Of a DNA stretch of 64,000 bases, positions 45,694 to 54,386 are shown piece after piece. The notes beneath the pieces are model-generated. The model was not told the origin of the DNA, searched no databases, and saw only the letters and a list, made by a program, of their open reading frames with translations. The stretch is from Kordiimonas pumila (GTDB lineage: Bacteria; Pseudomonadota; Alphaproteobacteria; Sphingomonadales; Kordiimonadaceae). The DNA is taken from positions 2,439,501-2,503,500 of the forward strand of contig NZ_CP061205.1 of NCBI RefSeq assembly GCF_015240255.1, given 5' to 3'. The translations under genes and the position numbers were made by a program. Within the stretch, counting starts at the first letter, position 1; each line of letters starts with the position of its first letter.

Positions 45694-46032
45694 ATGAAAT
45701 ACATTATAGCAGTTATAAAGCCCCACCGATTAGACCCGGTGAGGGATGCACTGGCCGAAATCGGCATTAACGGTATGACCGTTACTGAAGTGCAAGGGTA
45801 TGGTCGGCAACGCGGTCAAAAAGAAATATACCGCGGCGCTGAATACGAGGTTCATTTTTTACCCAAGGTGAAACTTGAAATCGCAGCAGAAGATTCTGTT
45901 GCCGATAAGGCTGTTGAGGCACTGCAACAAACAGCACACACCGGGCAAATTGGTGATGGTAAAATTTTTGTGCTTGATCTGGCTCAGGTAGTGCGTATCC
46001 GCACTGGCGAATCAGACGCCGCAGCCCTTTAA
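45694..46032 (+). CDS. glnK: Nitrogen regulatory protein PII (GlnK type)
   Basis: Trimeric signal protein that reads 2-oxoglutarate, ATP/ADP and uridylylation state. The 112 residues contain the T-loop with Y51, the uridylylation site (RGAEYEVHF), the B-loop TGQIGDGKIFV and the C-loop VRIRTGE. The amtB gene follows 11 bases after the stop, which favours GlnK over GlnB: in nitrogen-rich cells GlnK plugs AmtB. GGGAG lies upstream of the ATG. Transcription probably starts at the sigma-54 site 42-57 bases upstream. Confidence 0.95.
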   Translation: MKYIIAVIKPHRLDPVRDALAEIGINGMTVTEVQGYGRQRGQKEIYRGAEYEVHFLPKVKLEIAAEDSVADKAVEALQQTAHTGQIGDGKIFVLDLAQVVRIRTGESDAAAL

Positions 46033-46043
46033 GGAGTATTTCA

Positions 46044-47390
46044 ATGTTAGATAAATCAATAGCTAAAAAACTTTTGATTGCTGCAGGCGGGGCTGCAATA
46101 TTGACTGTGCCAGCGGCAGCAGTAGCACCAGATACAGCGTATATTTTCAATACACTCTTATTCTTAATTGGTGGTTTCCTTGTTATGTGGATGGCTGCCG
46201 GTTTTGCTATGCTTGAGGCTGGTCTAGTTCGTTCTAAGAACGTTGCTGATATTTGTGTAAAGAACGTCGTTCTTTATGCTGTAGCTTGCATCATGTGGAT
46301 GCTAATGGGCTATAATCTTATGTATGCTGATGTCAGCGGGTATTATGGCACATTCTTCTCACTATGGGGTCCCGATGACGTAGCAACATTGGCTGAAGGT
46401 GCTGAAATTGATCCTGCCGGATATTCTTCTGGCTCCGACTTTTTCTTCCAAATGGTGTTTGTTGCAACAGCAGCTTCTATTGTATCTGGTACGGTTGCAG
46501 AGCGTATTAAGCTTATCCCTTTCCTGATTTTCACTGTGTTTCTGACGGGTGTTATTTATCCAATTCAAGGCTCATGGGAATGGGGCGGCGGTTGGTTGAA
46601 TTCTGAAGGCTTTGCAGAAGCTTTTGGTGCAGAATTCTCTGACTTCGCGGGTTCAACACTTGTTCACTCAACAGGTGGATGGGCGGCTCTCACTGGTGCA
46701 ATCATTCTTGGTCCACGCCTTGGTCGTTACATGGATGGCAAGATTCGGCCAATGCCAGGTTCTAGCATGCCTCTTGCTACTCTTGGTACATTCATCCTTT
46801 GGGTTGGCTGGTTTGGCTTCAATGGTGCATCACAGCTTGCCTTAGGCACTCTTGGTGATGCAGCGGCTGTTTCTAACATCTTTGTTAATACAAACATGGC
46901 TGCGGCTGGCGGTGCACTTGCGGCGTTAATTGTGACAAAAGCTGTTTACGGCAAAGTAGACTTATCAATGGTATTGAACGGCGCTTTGGCTGGCCTTGTT
47001 TCCATTACGGCTGAACCACTTACGCCAGTACCCTTGTCTGCAACACTAATTGGTGCTGTTGGTGGTGTGCTTGTTGTGTTTGCTGTACCATTAATTGACA
47101 AGATGAAAATTGATGATGTTGTTGGCGCCATCTCTGTTCACCTTGTTTGCGGCATTTGGGGCACAATGGCTGTGCCAATCACAAATGACGGCACAAGCTT
47201 TGCTGCACAGTTTATTGGCGTAATTTCTATCGGTGCATTCGTTCTGGTTACAAGCGCGATTGTTTGGCTGGCCCTCAAATATACAGTGGGTATTCGCCTT
47301 ACAGCCGAAGAAGAAGAGCTTGGTTCGGACCTTGCGGAGCTGGGTATGGAAGCTTATCCTGAATTTGGCAAGGGTTCGCAAAAATTCTAG
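46044..47390 (+). CDS. amtB: Ammonium transporter AmtB
   Basis: Trimeric inner-membrane ammonium channel. The 448 residues have an N-terminal signal-like segment (LLIAAGGAAILTVPAAAVA) and eleven transmembrane helices; the pore histidines are seen in LVHSTGGWAALTG and SVHLVCGIWGT, and the family signature in DFAGSTLVHSTGG. AAGGAG is ideally placed before ATG 46044. It is the second gene of the glnK-amtB operon, ended by a clear terminator. Confidence 0.97.
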   Translation: MLDKSIAKKLLIAAGGAAILTVPAAAVAPDTAYIFNTLLFLIGGFLVMWMAAGFAMLEAGLVRSKNVADICVKNVVLYAVACIMWMLMGYNLMYADVSGYYGTFFSLWGPDDVATLAEGAEIDPAGYSSGSDFFFQMVFVATAASIVSGTVAERIKLIPFLIFTVFLTGVIYPIQGSWEWGGGWLNSEGFAEAFGAEFSDFAGSTLVHSTGGWAALTGAIILGPRLGRYMDGKIRPMPGSSMPLATLGTFILWVGWFGFNGASQLALGTLGDAAAVSNIFVNTNMAAAGGALAALIVTKAVYGKVDLSMVLNGALAGLVSITAEPLTPVPLSATLIGAVGGVLVVFAVPLIDKMKIDDVVGAISVHLVCGIWGTMAVPITNDGTSFAAQFIGVISIGAFVLVTSAIVWLALKYTVGIRLTAEEEELGSDLAELGMEAYPEFGKGSQKF

Positions 47391-47412
47391 GGTTACAACC
47401 ATACTGAAAAAG

Positions 47413-47443
47413 AAAACAGCTGCTTTCGAGCGGCTGTTTTTTT
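47413..47443 (+). terminator. Terminator after amtB
   Basis: AAAACAGCTGC and GCGGCTGTTTT form an 11-bp stem (one T-G pair) with a 6-base loop and seven T in a row. It starts 23 bases after the amtB stop. Confidence 0.92.
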
Positions 47444-47552
47444 GCTTTATAAAGGAAAATACTAAGAAAGACGGGAGAATCTCTTAAGGCGTGGTACAGT
47501 AAAATAAAGATGACTCTAACGCGATTTCATGAAACTTGGTTGTCGAGTGTAA

Positions 47553-47861
47553 TCATAAACGCTTCTCAAGGTTTTTATTATGCTGGTCCCATATCTTAAA
47601 TTCGTGTTCTATACTTAAAGTTATGAGATAGCGGTACAGCTTTTCAATATACTCCGATTCAGAATGCCCTGATGTCACATTGAATTTAACTTTTTTAACA
47701 ACATCCTCAATACGCCATTCATCAATTACAGTATCTCGTGATTCTTTGATTGTTCCTGCTTGCGCTACATAAGCAAGGCGTTCAAGTAAAAGCGGTACAA
47801 GCTGCTTATCCAGACGATCAATTTCCTGTCGAACATCTTGCATAGTAGTACATGACTTCAC
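47553..47861 (-). CDS. Chorismate mutase, AroQ class
   Basis: Rearranges chorismate to prephenate for phenylalanine and tyrosine synthesis. The 102 residues are a stand-alone AroQ domain: VRQEIDRLDKQLVPLLLERLAYVAQAG followed by K and E of IKES, which hold the conserved Arg and Lys positions of the all-helical fold, and a third helix around YIEKLYRYLITLSIEHE. The start is GTG 47861, with AAGGGA 8 bases upstream; an ATG 18 bases later lacks a ribosome binding site. It is cytoplasmic, with no signal peptide. Confidence 0.85.
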   Translation of the reverse strand: MKSCTTMQDVRQEIDRLDKQLVPLLLERLAYVAQAGTIKESRDTVIDEWRIEDVVKKVKFNVTSGHSESEYIEKLYRYLITLSIEHEFKIWDQHNKNLEKRL

Positions 47862-47940
47862 TATGTTTTCCCTTACTTTTACATTTTATAGTTTCAGCTA
47901 TATTGACTGCTTACCCTCCAAAAACTATCTGTTCAATAGG

Positions 47941-48822
47941 TTATTTTACCGCACCCATTTCGAGGTTTAAGGGTCCAGTAGGCATTTGGCCAAACAATAC
48001 AGCCTGAGCTTTCGCCTGTTCTTCTAATTGGGGCAAAAGCTTATAAAAAAAATGCATGCTATTAGCCTCTTCAAGCGGCATGGCCGTTCGGGCAATCTGC
48101 AGTGCAAGTTGATATTGCCCTGAGAGCGCATAAACAGTTGCTAAGGCTTTTTTACCAAGTGTTATTCCCGAAGCTTGGTCCATTGATTGTTGAATTAAAG
48201 CAATGGCTGATGAATAATTATTATCAAGAGCAAAAGACAGGCCAATGTTACGTAATACCTCAGGGTTGGTGGGTTCAAGGCTTAATGCCTGTTCAAAATG
48301 TTGACGCGCATCTTCTCCCTTCCCTAAGGCTTGATCTAGCTTACCTGCAATGGTGAGAACTTCTATATCAATGTTGTTATTATTAAGAAGTGGCCCAATA
48401 AATAAACGGGCCGCTCTCAATTCCCCTGCAGCTATATAAACTGTTACAATGTTTTTACGAATTGAGACATTCTCTGCATGTTCCGTGAGTAGCGAAGTAA
48501 GCATTGTAATAGCTTGTTCTGTATCTCCTAACAGACCTCTAATACGTGCGAACGCTATTTGTGCCTCAATTAAACTGGGATCTGCCGTCATTGCCTGGCC
48601 GTATAGATTTAAGGCTCCTTGCAGGTTCCCTGAACGCTCAAAGCCTTCCCCTACACGTACAAGCCCTAAAGGGTTTTCCGAAGCAAGTGTGTTCCTTGCG
48701 TATGCAGTAATTGGCCCTTCGGATTCTGTTGTTCTTTTGCTTGGTCCAGAGGAGCAGCCTGAAGCAAAGCCTAGAACACATGCTAGTATTATTCTCAGTA
48801 TGAACGTGAATATTTCAGGCAT
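47941..48822 (-). CDS. TPR-repeat lipoprotein (TadD/PilF-like)
   Basis: A 293-residue protein with a lipoprotein signal (RIILACVLGFASGCSS, lipobox ASGC near residue 23) and about six tetratricopeptide repeats, such as NPLGLVRVGEGFERSGNLQGALNLYGQAMTADPS and GKGEDARQHFEQALSLEPTNPEVLRNIGLSFALDNNYSSAIALIQ. It resembles TadD- or PilF-type pilotins, but no tad or pil genes lie near. The intergenic region upstream holds a CtrA-like box shared with a divergent small gene. Likely a periplasmic-facing scaffold; exact role unknown. Confidence 0.78.
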   Translation of the reverse strand: MPEIFTFILRIILACVLGFASGCSSGPSKRTTESEGPITAYARNTLASENPLGLVRVGEGFERSGNLQGALNLYGQAMTADPSLIEAQIAFARIRGLLGDTEQAITMLTSLLTEHAENVSIRKNIVTVYIAAGELRAARLFIGPLLNNNNIDIEVLTIAGKLDQALGKGEDARQHFEQALSLEPTNPEVLRNIGLSFALDNNYSSAIALIQQSMDQASGITLGKKALATVYALSGQYQLALQIARTAMPLEEANSMHFFYKLLPQLEEQAKAQAVLFGQMPTGPLNLEMGAVK

Positions 48823-48892
48823 TAAAGCCTCTTTCTATGAAATTACCTAGCTAACATTATGTTTTATAATGATATTATAGCAGTATAGCTTT

Positions 48893-48907
48893 TTAATGGT
48901 CTTTTAA
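48893..48907. promoter_or_regulatory. CtrA-like box TTAA-N7-TTAA between TPR lipoprotein and small gene
   Basis: The sequence TTAATGGTCTTTTAA is an exact match to the full CtrA binding consensus of Alphaproteobacteria. A TATACT at 48920-48925 lies at the right distance for the box to overlap a -35 region, pointing to the plus-strand small gene at 48981; the divergent lipoprotein gene could also be controlled. In AT-rich DNA a few such matches per 64 kb are expected by chance, so this is suggestive, not proof. Confidence 0.5.
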
Positions 48908-48980
48908 CACATTTTAGGCTATACTATAAATGCTGAGAAAGCGTGTGTCATGGGTAAATGCACGTTAATGGAGTAATGAA

Positions 48981-49166
48981 ATGGCTGATATTCAAGCTAC
49001 TGCTGCTGCTGCAAATCAAACTATTGCAACGTCTGGCCGCTCTGGTTCTTTAGAATCCGCATCAACAGAACGTAAGGTTGCCGCAGATTCTGAAATTGAG
49101 CGCAAAGAAGCTGAGCCTTCTGCAACATTGCCAGGTGTTGGCGATAATGTTGATATTCAAGCCTAG
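48981..49166 (+). CDS. Small 61-residue acidic, probably disordered protein
   Basis: Encodes MADIQATAAAANQTIATSGR followed by a Ser/Glu/Ala-rich tail ending GVGDNVDIQA. It is low in hydrophobic residues, has no cysteine, no signal peptide and no membrane segment. Gene reality is supported by a Shine-Dalgarno (GGAG about 8 bases before ATG), a -10-like TATACT 55 bases upstream behind a CtrA-like box and a strong terminator 33 bases after the stop. The N-terminal DIQA is echoed at the C-terminus (DIQA). I do not recognise a family; a regulator, adaptor or secreted substrate are all possible. Confidence 0.7.
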   Translation: MADIQATAAAANQTIATSGRSGSLESASTERKVAADSEIERKEAEPSATLPGVGDNVDIQA

Positions 49167-49198
49167 TAAAGTTTGAATTCATACCTGCTTTTAGTGTT

Positions 49199-49228
49199 AA
49201 GCCTGCAAATGTCTTTTGCGGGCTTTTT
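49199..49228 (+). terminator. Terminator after the 61-residue small gene
   Basis: AAGCCTGCAAA and TTTGCGGGCTT pair over 11 positions (one T-G pair) with a 5-base loop, then TTT. The T-run overlaps the stop codon of the convergent squalene-synthase-like gene. Confidence 0.88.
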
Positions 49229-50078
49229 AGTATTTACCTGCCAGTTGCGCCCAAAAAACATGTAATAGCTTTTTAAAGTTAGATTTGTCATGGGCTGGCA
49301 TTTTAAATGGATTGCCATCGGCGCGTTCAAGCAAATTCTGATAATAAGAAATCAAACTTCCGAGTAATAAAGTTGGCTTTTCAGCAGTTGTTAAATTCTG
49401 TTTATACTTTAATGCACTGTTTTTACACTCTAATACGGTTAAACTCATTTCACTAATAATGGGCTTTAACAAATTCCATGCATCTTCTGTGTTTTGTAAT
49501 GTTATGGCAAGCGAGGCCTCTTGTGGCAATAAATGGCTATCATTGTGTTGCCAGTAAAACGGTATAGTTCTGATAAGGCCAAGCACTGTCCAAGCAGCAC
49601 CCAGCTTTGCAGCGGCCTGCAGACATTCTGGTGATGGAGTATCTTTTTGTATGTAATAATAAGTGAGTGCTTGTTGTAAGGTGCCACCTGCATCGTTGGC
49701 ATAGGCTAAAACTGCTCTTTGTGTAACTGTCCCCTCACCTAGAATGTCTTGTCGGCGAGCTTGCAATGTTTGTCGCAGCAAATTGATAACAGGTTTTATT
49801 TTGATAGCAACAGCCAGCTCTTGCACTACAGGATGGTCTCTTACTGTATTGGCCTCAATCTCATCCAGAATATCATGCCACCATTGAAGGCGTATTTCAC
49901 CCAGCATAGGTTCGGATACGGTCTCACGTATTTTGGCGACTTCCTGATTGAATGCCAAAATAGCCCATATATGGCGTTGCGAAGATGACGGTGCATATAA
50001 AGATAATATATAACGGTCATAGTCATCATTCCTGACCATGTCCTTGCAGTATTGCAGATTAGAGTTCCTTGGTTCCAT
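49227..50078 (-). CDS. Squalene/phytoene synthase family protein (NDUFAF6-like)
   Basis: An isoprenoid-synthase fold protein of 283 residues. It carries YCKDMVRNDDYDRYILSLYAPSSSQR, LAFNQEVAKIRETVSEPMLGEIRLQWWHDIL and DAGGTLQQALTYYY, the pattern of the alphaproteobacterial relatives of NDUFAF6, a complex I assembly factor. The first DxxxD magnesium motif of true phytoene synthases is replaced by NQEVAKIRE, so prenyl-diphosphate condensation is doubtful. I took ATG 50078 as start; a GTG at 50099 adds 7 residues, and neither has a strong Shine-Dalgarno. It is convergent with the small gene. Confidence 0.82.
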   Translation of the reverse strand: MEPRNSNLQYCKDMVRNDDYDRYILSLYAPSSSQRHIWAILAFNQEVAKIRETVSEPMLGEIRLQWWHDILDEIEANTVRDHPVVQELAVAIKIKPVINLLRQTLQARRQDILGEGTVTQRAVLAYANDAGGTLQQALTYYYIQKDTPSPECLQAAAKLGAAWTVLGLIRTIPFYWQHNDSHLLPQEASLAITLQNTEDAWNLLKPIISEMSLTVLECKNSALKYKQNLTTAEKPTLLLGSLISYYQNLLERADGNPFKMPAHDKSNFKKLLHVFWAQLAGKY

Positions 50079-50227
50079 GCCCGCAAAATGGTGTTTCACG
50101 TAAATTTAAGCAAGCAAAAAGCAATAATAATGCAGTTCTTGGTCTAATTTATATTGTTTTTCTTGTTAGAGCCTCACTGCAGGGGTAGGGTTTTTTATCG
50201 AACATTTCAATACTAGGGGAGTTAGGA

Positions 50228-50812
50228 ATGGGGAAAATCCTTGAATCAATCACGAATACGGTTATTGCAGGCTTTGTGCTGGCAGTAATTCTTCTTGGGC
50301 TGCAGTCATCATGGTTTGCAAATTATGAGGTTAGCAGCGTACTTTATGTAAGATATGCACATGTGCTATCTGGTGTTATGTGGATCGGGTTACTGTGGTA
50401 TTTTAACTTTGTGCAAATACCAACAATGCCTTCAATACCAGATGAACTAAAGCCGGCTATTGGCAAACACATTGCCCCTAAGGCTTTGTTTTGGTTTCGT
50501 TGGGGAGCAATGCTAACATTGTTAACTGGCCTGCTGCTTGCCATGATGAATGGTTATATTAAGGATGCTCTTAGCCTTGCCGAAGGCTCTAGAATGATAG
50601 GCATCGGCATGTGGCTTGCCATCATAATGTGGTTCAATGTTTGGTTCATTATTTGGCCAAATCAGAAAATCGCACTTGGTTTGGTAGATGCACTAGCTGA
50701 AGCAAAACCAGCTGCGGCTCGTAAGGCAATGCTATTCAGCCGTACGAATACTCTATTATCCATTCCAATGCTTTTATGTATGGTTGGCCAGCAAAATGGT
50801 CTGATCCTTTAA
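50228..50812 (+). CDS. PuuD-like (DUF989) membrane protein without cytochrome domain
   Basis: A 194-residue inner-membrane protein with four to five hydrophobic helices (TVIAGFVLAVILLGLQSSWF, YVRYAHVLSGVMWIGLLWYFNF, LFWFRWGAMLTLLTGLLLAMM, WLAIIMWFNVWFIIWPNQ). The pattern RYAHVLSGVMWIGLLWYFNFVQ matches the N-terminal membrane domain of urate hydroxylase PuuD. The C-terminal cytochrome c domain of PuuD is absent: there is no CxxCH. Histidines in AHVLSG and KHIAP could ligate heme. GGGGAG precedes the ATG. The function of such short forms is unknown. Confidence 0.75.
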   Translation: MGKILESITNTVIAGFVLAVILLGLQSSWFANYEVSSVLYVRYAHVLSGVMWIGLLWYFNFVQIPTMPSIPDELKPAIGKHIAPKALFWFRWGAMLTLLTGLLLAMMNGYIKDALSLAEGSRMIGIGMWLAIIMWFNVWFIIWPNQKIALGLVDALAEAKPAAARKAMLFSRTNTLLSIPMLLCMVGQQNGLIL

Positions 50813-50835
50813 TCTCAGCACTGAGAGCGCGTAAA

Positions 50836-50868
50836 AAAAGGGCTGCACAGTTTGTGTGCGGCCCTTTT
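50836..50868. terminator. Bidirectional terminator between PuuD-like and sodB genes
   Basis: AAAAGGGCTGCACA pairs with TGTGCGGCCCTTTT (14 bp, one T-G pair) around GTTTG. The A-run and T-run make it usable on both strands, as expected between convergent genes. Confidence 0.92.
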
Positions 50869-50892
50869 GATCTATAGCGCTAGTGCAGTGCC

Positions 50893-51495
50893 TTAAGCTG
50901 CGTCAGCTAAATTTTTAGCTGCAAATTCCCAGTTAGCAAGGCTATTTAGGAATGTTTCAATATAATCTGGGCGCCGGTTTTGGAAGTCCAGATAATAGGC
51001 ATGTTCCCAAACATCCATTGTAAGAAGTGGTGTAGCACCGTCTGTTAATGGGCATTCTGCGTTAGCTGTTTTTTCAACAGTAAGTTTACCATCGCGTAGT
51101 ACCAGCCATGTCCAACCTGAGCCAAACTGAGTTGCGCCTGCAGTTTTAAAAGCTTCTACAAACTTTTCAAAACTACCAAAGTCTGTCACAATTTTTTCTG
51201 CAAGAGCGCCTGAAGGCTTGCCGCCGCCATTTGCGCACATTGAGTGCCAGTAAAATGTGTGGTTCCAAACTTGTGCAGCATTATTAAAAATGCCAGCTTT
51301 GCTTGAATCGCCTGCTGTTGCTTTCATGATCTCCTCAAGGGATTTTCCAGCAAAGTCAGTACCTTCAACAAGCTTATTCAAATTTGTCACATAGGCGTTA
51401 TGGTGTTTGCCATAGTGAAAACTTAGCGTGTTTGAAGAGATATAAGGTTCAAGGGCGTTCTGTGCATAAGGGAGGGGGGGGAGTTCAAAAGACAT
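50893..51495 (-). CDS. sodB: Superoxide dismutase, iron type
   Basis: Converts superoxide to hydrogen peroxide and oxygen. The 200 residues show the metal ligands in [13 protein letters not shown] (first His), [10 protein letters not shown] (second His) and [23 protein letters not shown] (Asp and His). The glutamine in [12 protein letters not shown], on the N-terminal side, is the pattern of Fe enzymes rather than Mn ones. No signal peptide, so cytoplasmic. The gene stands alone between a terminator and a 132-base gap. Confidence 0.95.
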   Translation of the reverse strand: MSFELPPLPYAQNALEPYISSNTLSFHYGKHHNAYVTNLNKLVEGTDFAGKSLEEIMKATAGDSSKAGIFNNAAQVWNHTFYWHSMCANGGGKPSGALAEKIVTDFGSFEKFVEAFKTAGATQFGSGWTWLVLRDGKLTVEKTANAECPLTDGATPLLTMDVWEHAYYLDFQNRRPDYIETFLNSLANWEFAAKNLADAA

Positions 51496-51627
51496 TAATA
51501 CATCCTGTATTTTTACGACACAATTCTTGTGTTTATGTGGTTGCCATCAAGTTAATTACAAGGGAAACCTTATAACAATCTTAACATTTAGGGTAAACAG
51601 TTGATTAATATTTATTGCGATTTCGCT

Positions 51628-52206
51628 TTAAGGGTATGGAACTGGTGCAGTTTTCGCTTTTGAATCATACTGGTGCTGGCATGCAATTTTTCTGTAGTGT
51701 TCGGCCATTGATTGGTTTTTGGCGAGCTCTTTGTCCGTTACAAGACGCATAAACTTTGCCGGGCGCCCTGCCCATAGCTCCCCTTTTTTTATAACCTTTC
51801 TAGGGGCTAACATAGCACCAGCGGCTAACATGCCATCTGTTTCTATAGTAGTGTTATCCATAACAATTGCGCCCATACCAACAAAAGCGTTATCGTGAAG
51901 AATTGTGCCATGTAGAAGTGCCATGTGGGCAATAAGAACATCATTTCCAATGATAGTTGGGTATGTATGGGTACTTACATGTATGACTGTACCATCTTGT
52001 ACATTACTGCGTGTACCAATATGAATATGATTGACATCTCCACGTAGGACGCAGTTATGCCATACACTGCTTTCTGCGCCAATTTTGACATCGCCAACTA
52101 TTTGAGCGCCGTGAAATACGAAAGCAGTTGTATCAATAGTGGGCCATATACCCTTAAATGGGGTTAGCCTTCCCCCAAGCTCTGTTTCTCTATATAAAGG
52201 TGTCAT
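51628..52206 (-). CDS. Gamma-carbonic anhydrase family protein
   Basis: Left-handed beta-helix protein of 192 residues with hexapeptide repeats (VFHGAQIVGDVKIGAESSVWHNCVLRGDVNHIHIGTRSNVQDG and on). The three zinc histidines of the family are present in VIHVSTH and IAHMALLHG. Members may hydrate CO2 or be structural; alphaproteobacterial forms resemble the mitochondrial complex I gamma-CA subunits. It begins 12 bases after the argC stop, and so is probably cotranscribed with argC. Confidence 0.9.
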   Translation of the reverse strand: MTPLYRETELGGRLTPFKGIWPTIDTTAFVFHGAQIVGDVKIGAESSVWHNCVLRGDVNHIHIGTRSNVQDGTVIHVSTHTYPTIIGNDVLIAHMALLHGTILHDNAFVGMGAIVMDNTTIETDGMLAAGAMLAPRKVIKKGELWAGRPAKFMRLVTDKELAKNQSMAEHYRKIACQHQYDSKAKTAPVPYP

Positions 52207-52218
52207 TATAATGTTTAT

Positions 52219-53346
52219 CTATGGGAACATAGGGGCTTGCATAAGTCCAGTTGTCTCTTCAAGCCCCAGCATAAGATTCATATTCTGTATTGCTTGTCCT
52301 GATGAGCCTTTAACAAGATTATCAATTGCCGCAATAATGATCGCTCTCCCCGGTATTCTATCTGGGAAAACATTAATAACACAGTTATTGCTCCCCCTAA
52401 CCATGCGGGTTGCTGGAGCGATAGAGCCTTCGAGAATATGAACAAAGGGTTCATTTTCATAAGCACTTAGTAAAGCTGCTTTAAGGGTCTCTGGTGTTTC
52501 ATTGCCTTCTAGTTTCACATAGATTGTTTCCAGTTCGCCTCTATTCATGGGCACTAAATGAGGGGTAAAGCTGATTGTAACATCATTCTTGCTGGCAACC
52601 GCGAGTTCTTGCTCAATCTCTGGCATATGTCTATGCGAGCCAATTCCGTAGGGATGCATGGCTTCGGAGACCTCAACAAACAGGTTTTGTTCTTTAAGTG
52701 ACCTCCCTGCCCCAGAAACACCAGACTTTGCATCAATAAGGATGTCTTCAGTCTTGATGAGGCCCGCTTTTAACAGCGGAATAAGGGACAAGAGCGCCGC
52801 GGTCGGATAACAACCTGGGCACGCAACAAGGTCAGCTTTTTTGATATCGTCCCTGTATATTTCGGTTAGCCCGTACACGGCCTTTTTCTGTAGGTCAGTG
52901 GCGTCATGCGCTTTACCATACCATTTGGCATAGGTCTCAGTGTCACGAAGACGAAAATCGGCTGATAAATCAACGACCTTTACTTCGCTTCGTAAGCTAT
53001 TTGCTTGGTCGGCTGTAGTGGTAACGATCATTTCATCTAGAATACTATGATTAAGACTATGCAATAATCCCTTGATCACATCTTGGCTTGTTGCATGCGG
53101 TAATGCGCAAAAAACGACATCTAGCTCAATTGCAGGCCATTCTACTTCATCAATGCTAATAATGTCGGGGATGTCATACCCAACAAAATGAGGAAACACT
53201 GACTTTAAAGACATACCAGCCTTACGTTCACCAGTTAAGAGCGCAATCTCAGTATTTGGGTGGGCAATCAGTAACCGTACAAGGTCTGCGCCTGTATATC
53301 CACTTGCACCAAGGACACCCACTCTGTATTTGCGATCGGCTAGCAT
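52219..53346 (-). CDS. argC: N-acetyl-gamma-glutamyl-phosphate reductase
   Basis: Third step of arginine synthesis: NADPH-dependent reduction of N-acetylglutamyl phosphate. The 375 residues contain the N-terminal Rossmann motif VGVLGASGYTGADLVRLL, the catalytic cysteine in LVACPGCYPTAALLSL and the C-terminal VPMNRGELETIYVKL. The ATG at 53346 has AGGA at an ideal 7 bases; an in-frame ATG 6 bases earlier sits almost on that site. The protein is some 25-30 residues longer than common ArgC types. A gamma-carbonic anhydrase gene follows. Confidence 0.95.
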   Translation of the reverse strand: MLADRKYRVGVLGASGYTGADLVRLLIAHPNTEIALLTGERKAGMSLKSVFPHFVGYDIPDIISIDEVEWPAIELDVVFCALPHATSQDVIKGLLHSLNHSILDEMIVTTTADQANSLRSEVKVVDLSADFRLRDTETYAKWYGKAHDATDLQKKAVYGLTEIYRDDIKKADLVACPGCYPTAALLSLIPLLKAGLIKTEDILIDAKSGVSGAGRSLKEQNLFVEVSEAMHPYGIGSHRHMPEIEQELAVASKNDVTISFTPHLVPMNRGELETIYVKLEGNETPETLKAALLSAYENEPFVHILEGSIAPATRMVRGSNNCVINVFPDRIPGRAIIIAAIDNLVKGSSGQAIQNMNLMLGLEETTGLMQAPMFP

Positions 53347-53449
53347 TTTCATTTCCTATAATTTAAGAACTCATACTACGGCGTATACACCGCACATGCA
53401 GTATAATCATCTACAAATAGTTTTGAATTAAGGCAAGGCCAAGCTTGGT

Positions 53450-54319
53450 TTATAAGTCTGGTGGTAGCTCAGCTATTGCTTCCTCTAGCTCAACAAAGGT
53501 TGGCATAAGATGTGATGGCACCATGCGCCGGCCAAGCTCAACAGAAATTTGTGGCGCATTTCCTTGTAGGTGTGAAACTAGCACATATTTGACAATAGGC
53601 ATAAACCTGCCTTCTTCCTCAAGTATCTGGTTAAACCTTCCTGCAATAGGGGCAATGACCAAATACGATAAAAAGATACCAAGGAATGTCCCAACAAGGG
53701 CGCTACCAATCATCCCACCAAGGACTTCAACGGGTTCAGCAATGGCACCCATGGTTTTTACAATACCTAAAACGGCAGCGACAATACCAATTGCAGGAAA
53801 GCCGTCTGCCATGGTTTGCAGTGAATGCTGAGGTTCATGTTCTTCTTTATGGTGCTTGTCCAGATCGGCATTCATTGCATCTTCCATCTGGTTGGCATCA
53901 TCAAAGTTCATCGTTAGCATTCGTACATAATCGCAAATGAACTCTACAACATGGTGATCGGCCACAATACGCGGGAATTGCTGAAATATTTTTGATTCAT
54001 CAGGTGTTTCAATATGGGCTTCAATCGCCACAACACCTTTGCTTCTAATGGTTTTAACAAGCAAAAACATTAGGCATAGTAGGTCTTTATAGTCATCGGC
54101 CTTCCAGTGAGGCCCTTTCATAACTTTACCAATACCTTTAAGGCTTTTACTGATAATGCCGCCCGAGTTACCGCTGACAAATGCACCCACTGCACCGCCA
54201 AAAATCATCATAAGTTCATAAGGGAGGGCTTTTAAAATTGGCGCAAACTTACCACCCGCAAGCGAGAATCCACCAAAAACTAATACAAAGACCAATATTA
54301 AACCAATGATAAAAAACAT
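53450..54319 (-). CDS. motA: Flagellar motor stator protein MotA
   Basis: Proton-conducting stator subunit of the flagellar motor. The 289 residues have four membrane segments (IIGLILVFVLVFGGFSLAGG, ELMMIFGGAVGAFVSG, FPAIGIVAAVLGIVKTMGAI, VGTFLGIFLSYLVIAPIAGRF) and the conserved cytoplasmic loop between helices 2 and 3 (LLCLMFLLVKTIRSKGVVAIEAHIE, with basic and acidic residues for FliG contact). No motB lies next to it. A CtrA-like box is placed 68 bases upstream, which fits flagellar control in Alphaproteobacteria. Confidence 0.95.
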   Translation of the reverse strand: MFFIIGLILVFVLVFGGFSLAGGKFAPILKALPYELMMIFGGAVGAFVSGNSGGIISKSLKGIGKVMKGPHWKADDYKDLLCLMFLLVKTIRSKGVVAIEAHIETPDESKIFQQFPRIVADHHVVEFICDYVRMLTMNFDDANQMEDAMNADLDKHHKEEHEPQHSLQTMADGFPAIGIVAAVLGIVKTMGAIAEPVEVLGGMIGSALVGTFLGIFLSYLVIAPIAGRFNQILEEEGRFMPIVKYVLVSHLQGNAPQISVELGRRMVPSHLMPTFVELEEAIAELPPDL

Positions 54320-54386
54320 AGATCTGTGTCTGGGCCCCTATTCCCTAATGTGCTATTTTATTGCTTCATAGCTTGGTTCAATACAT

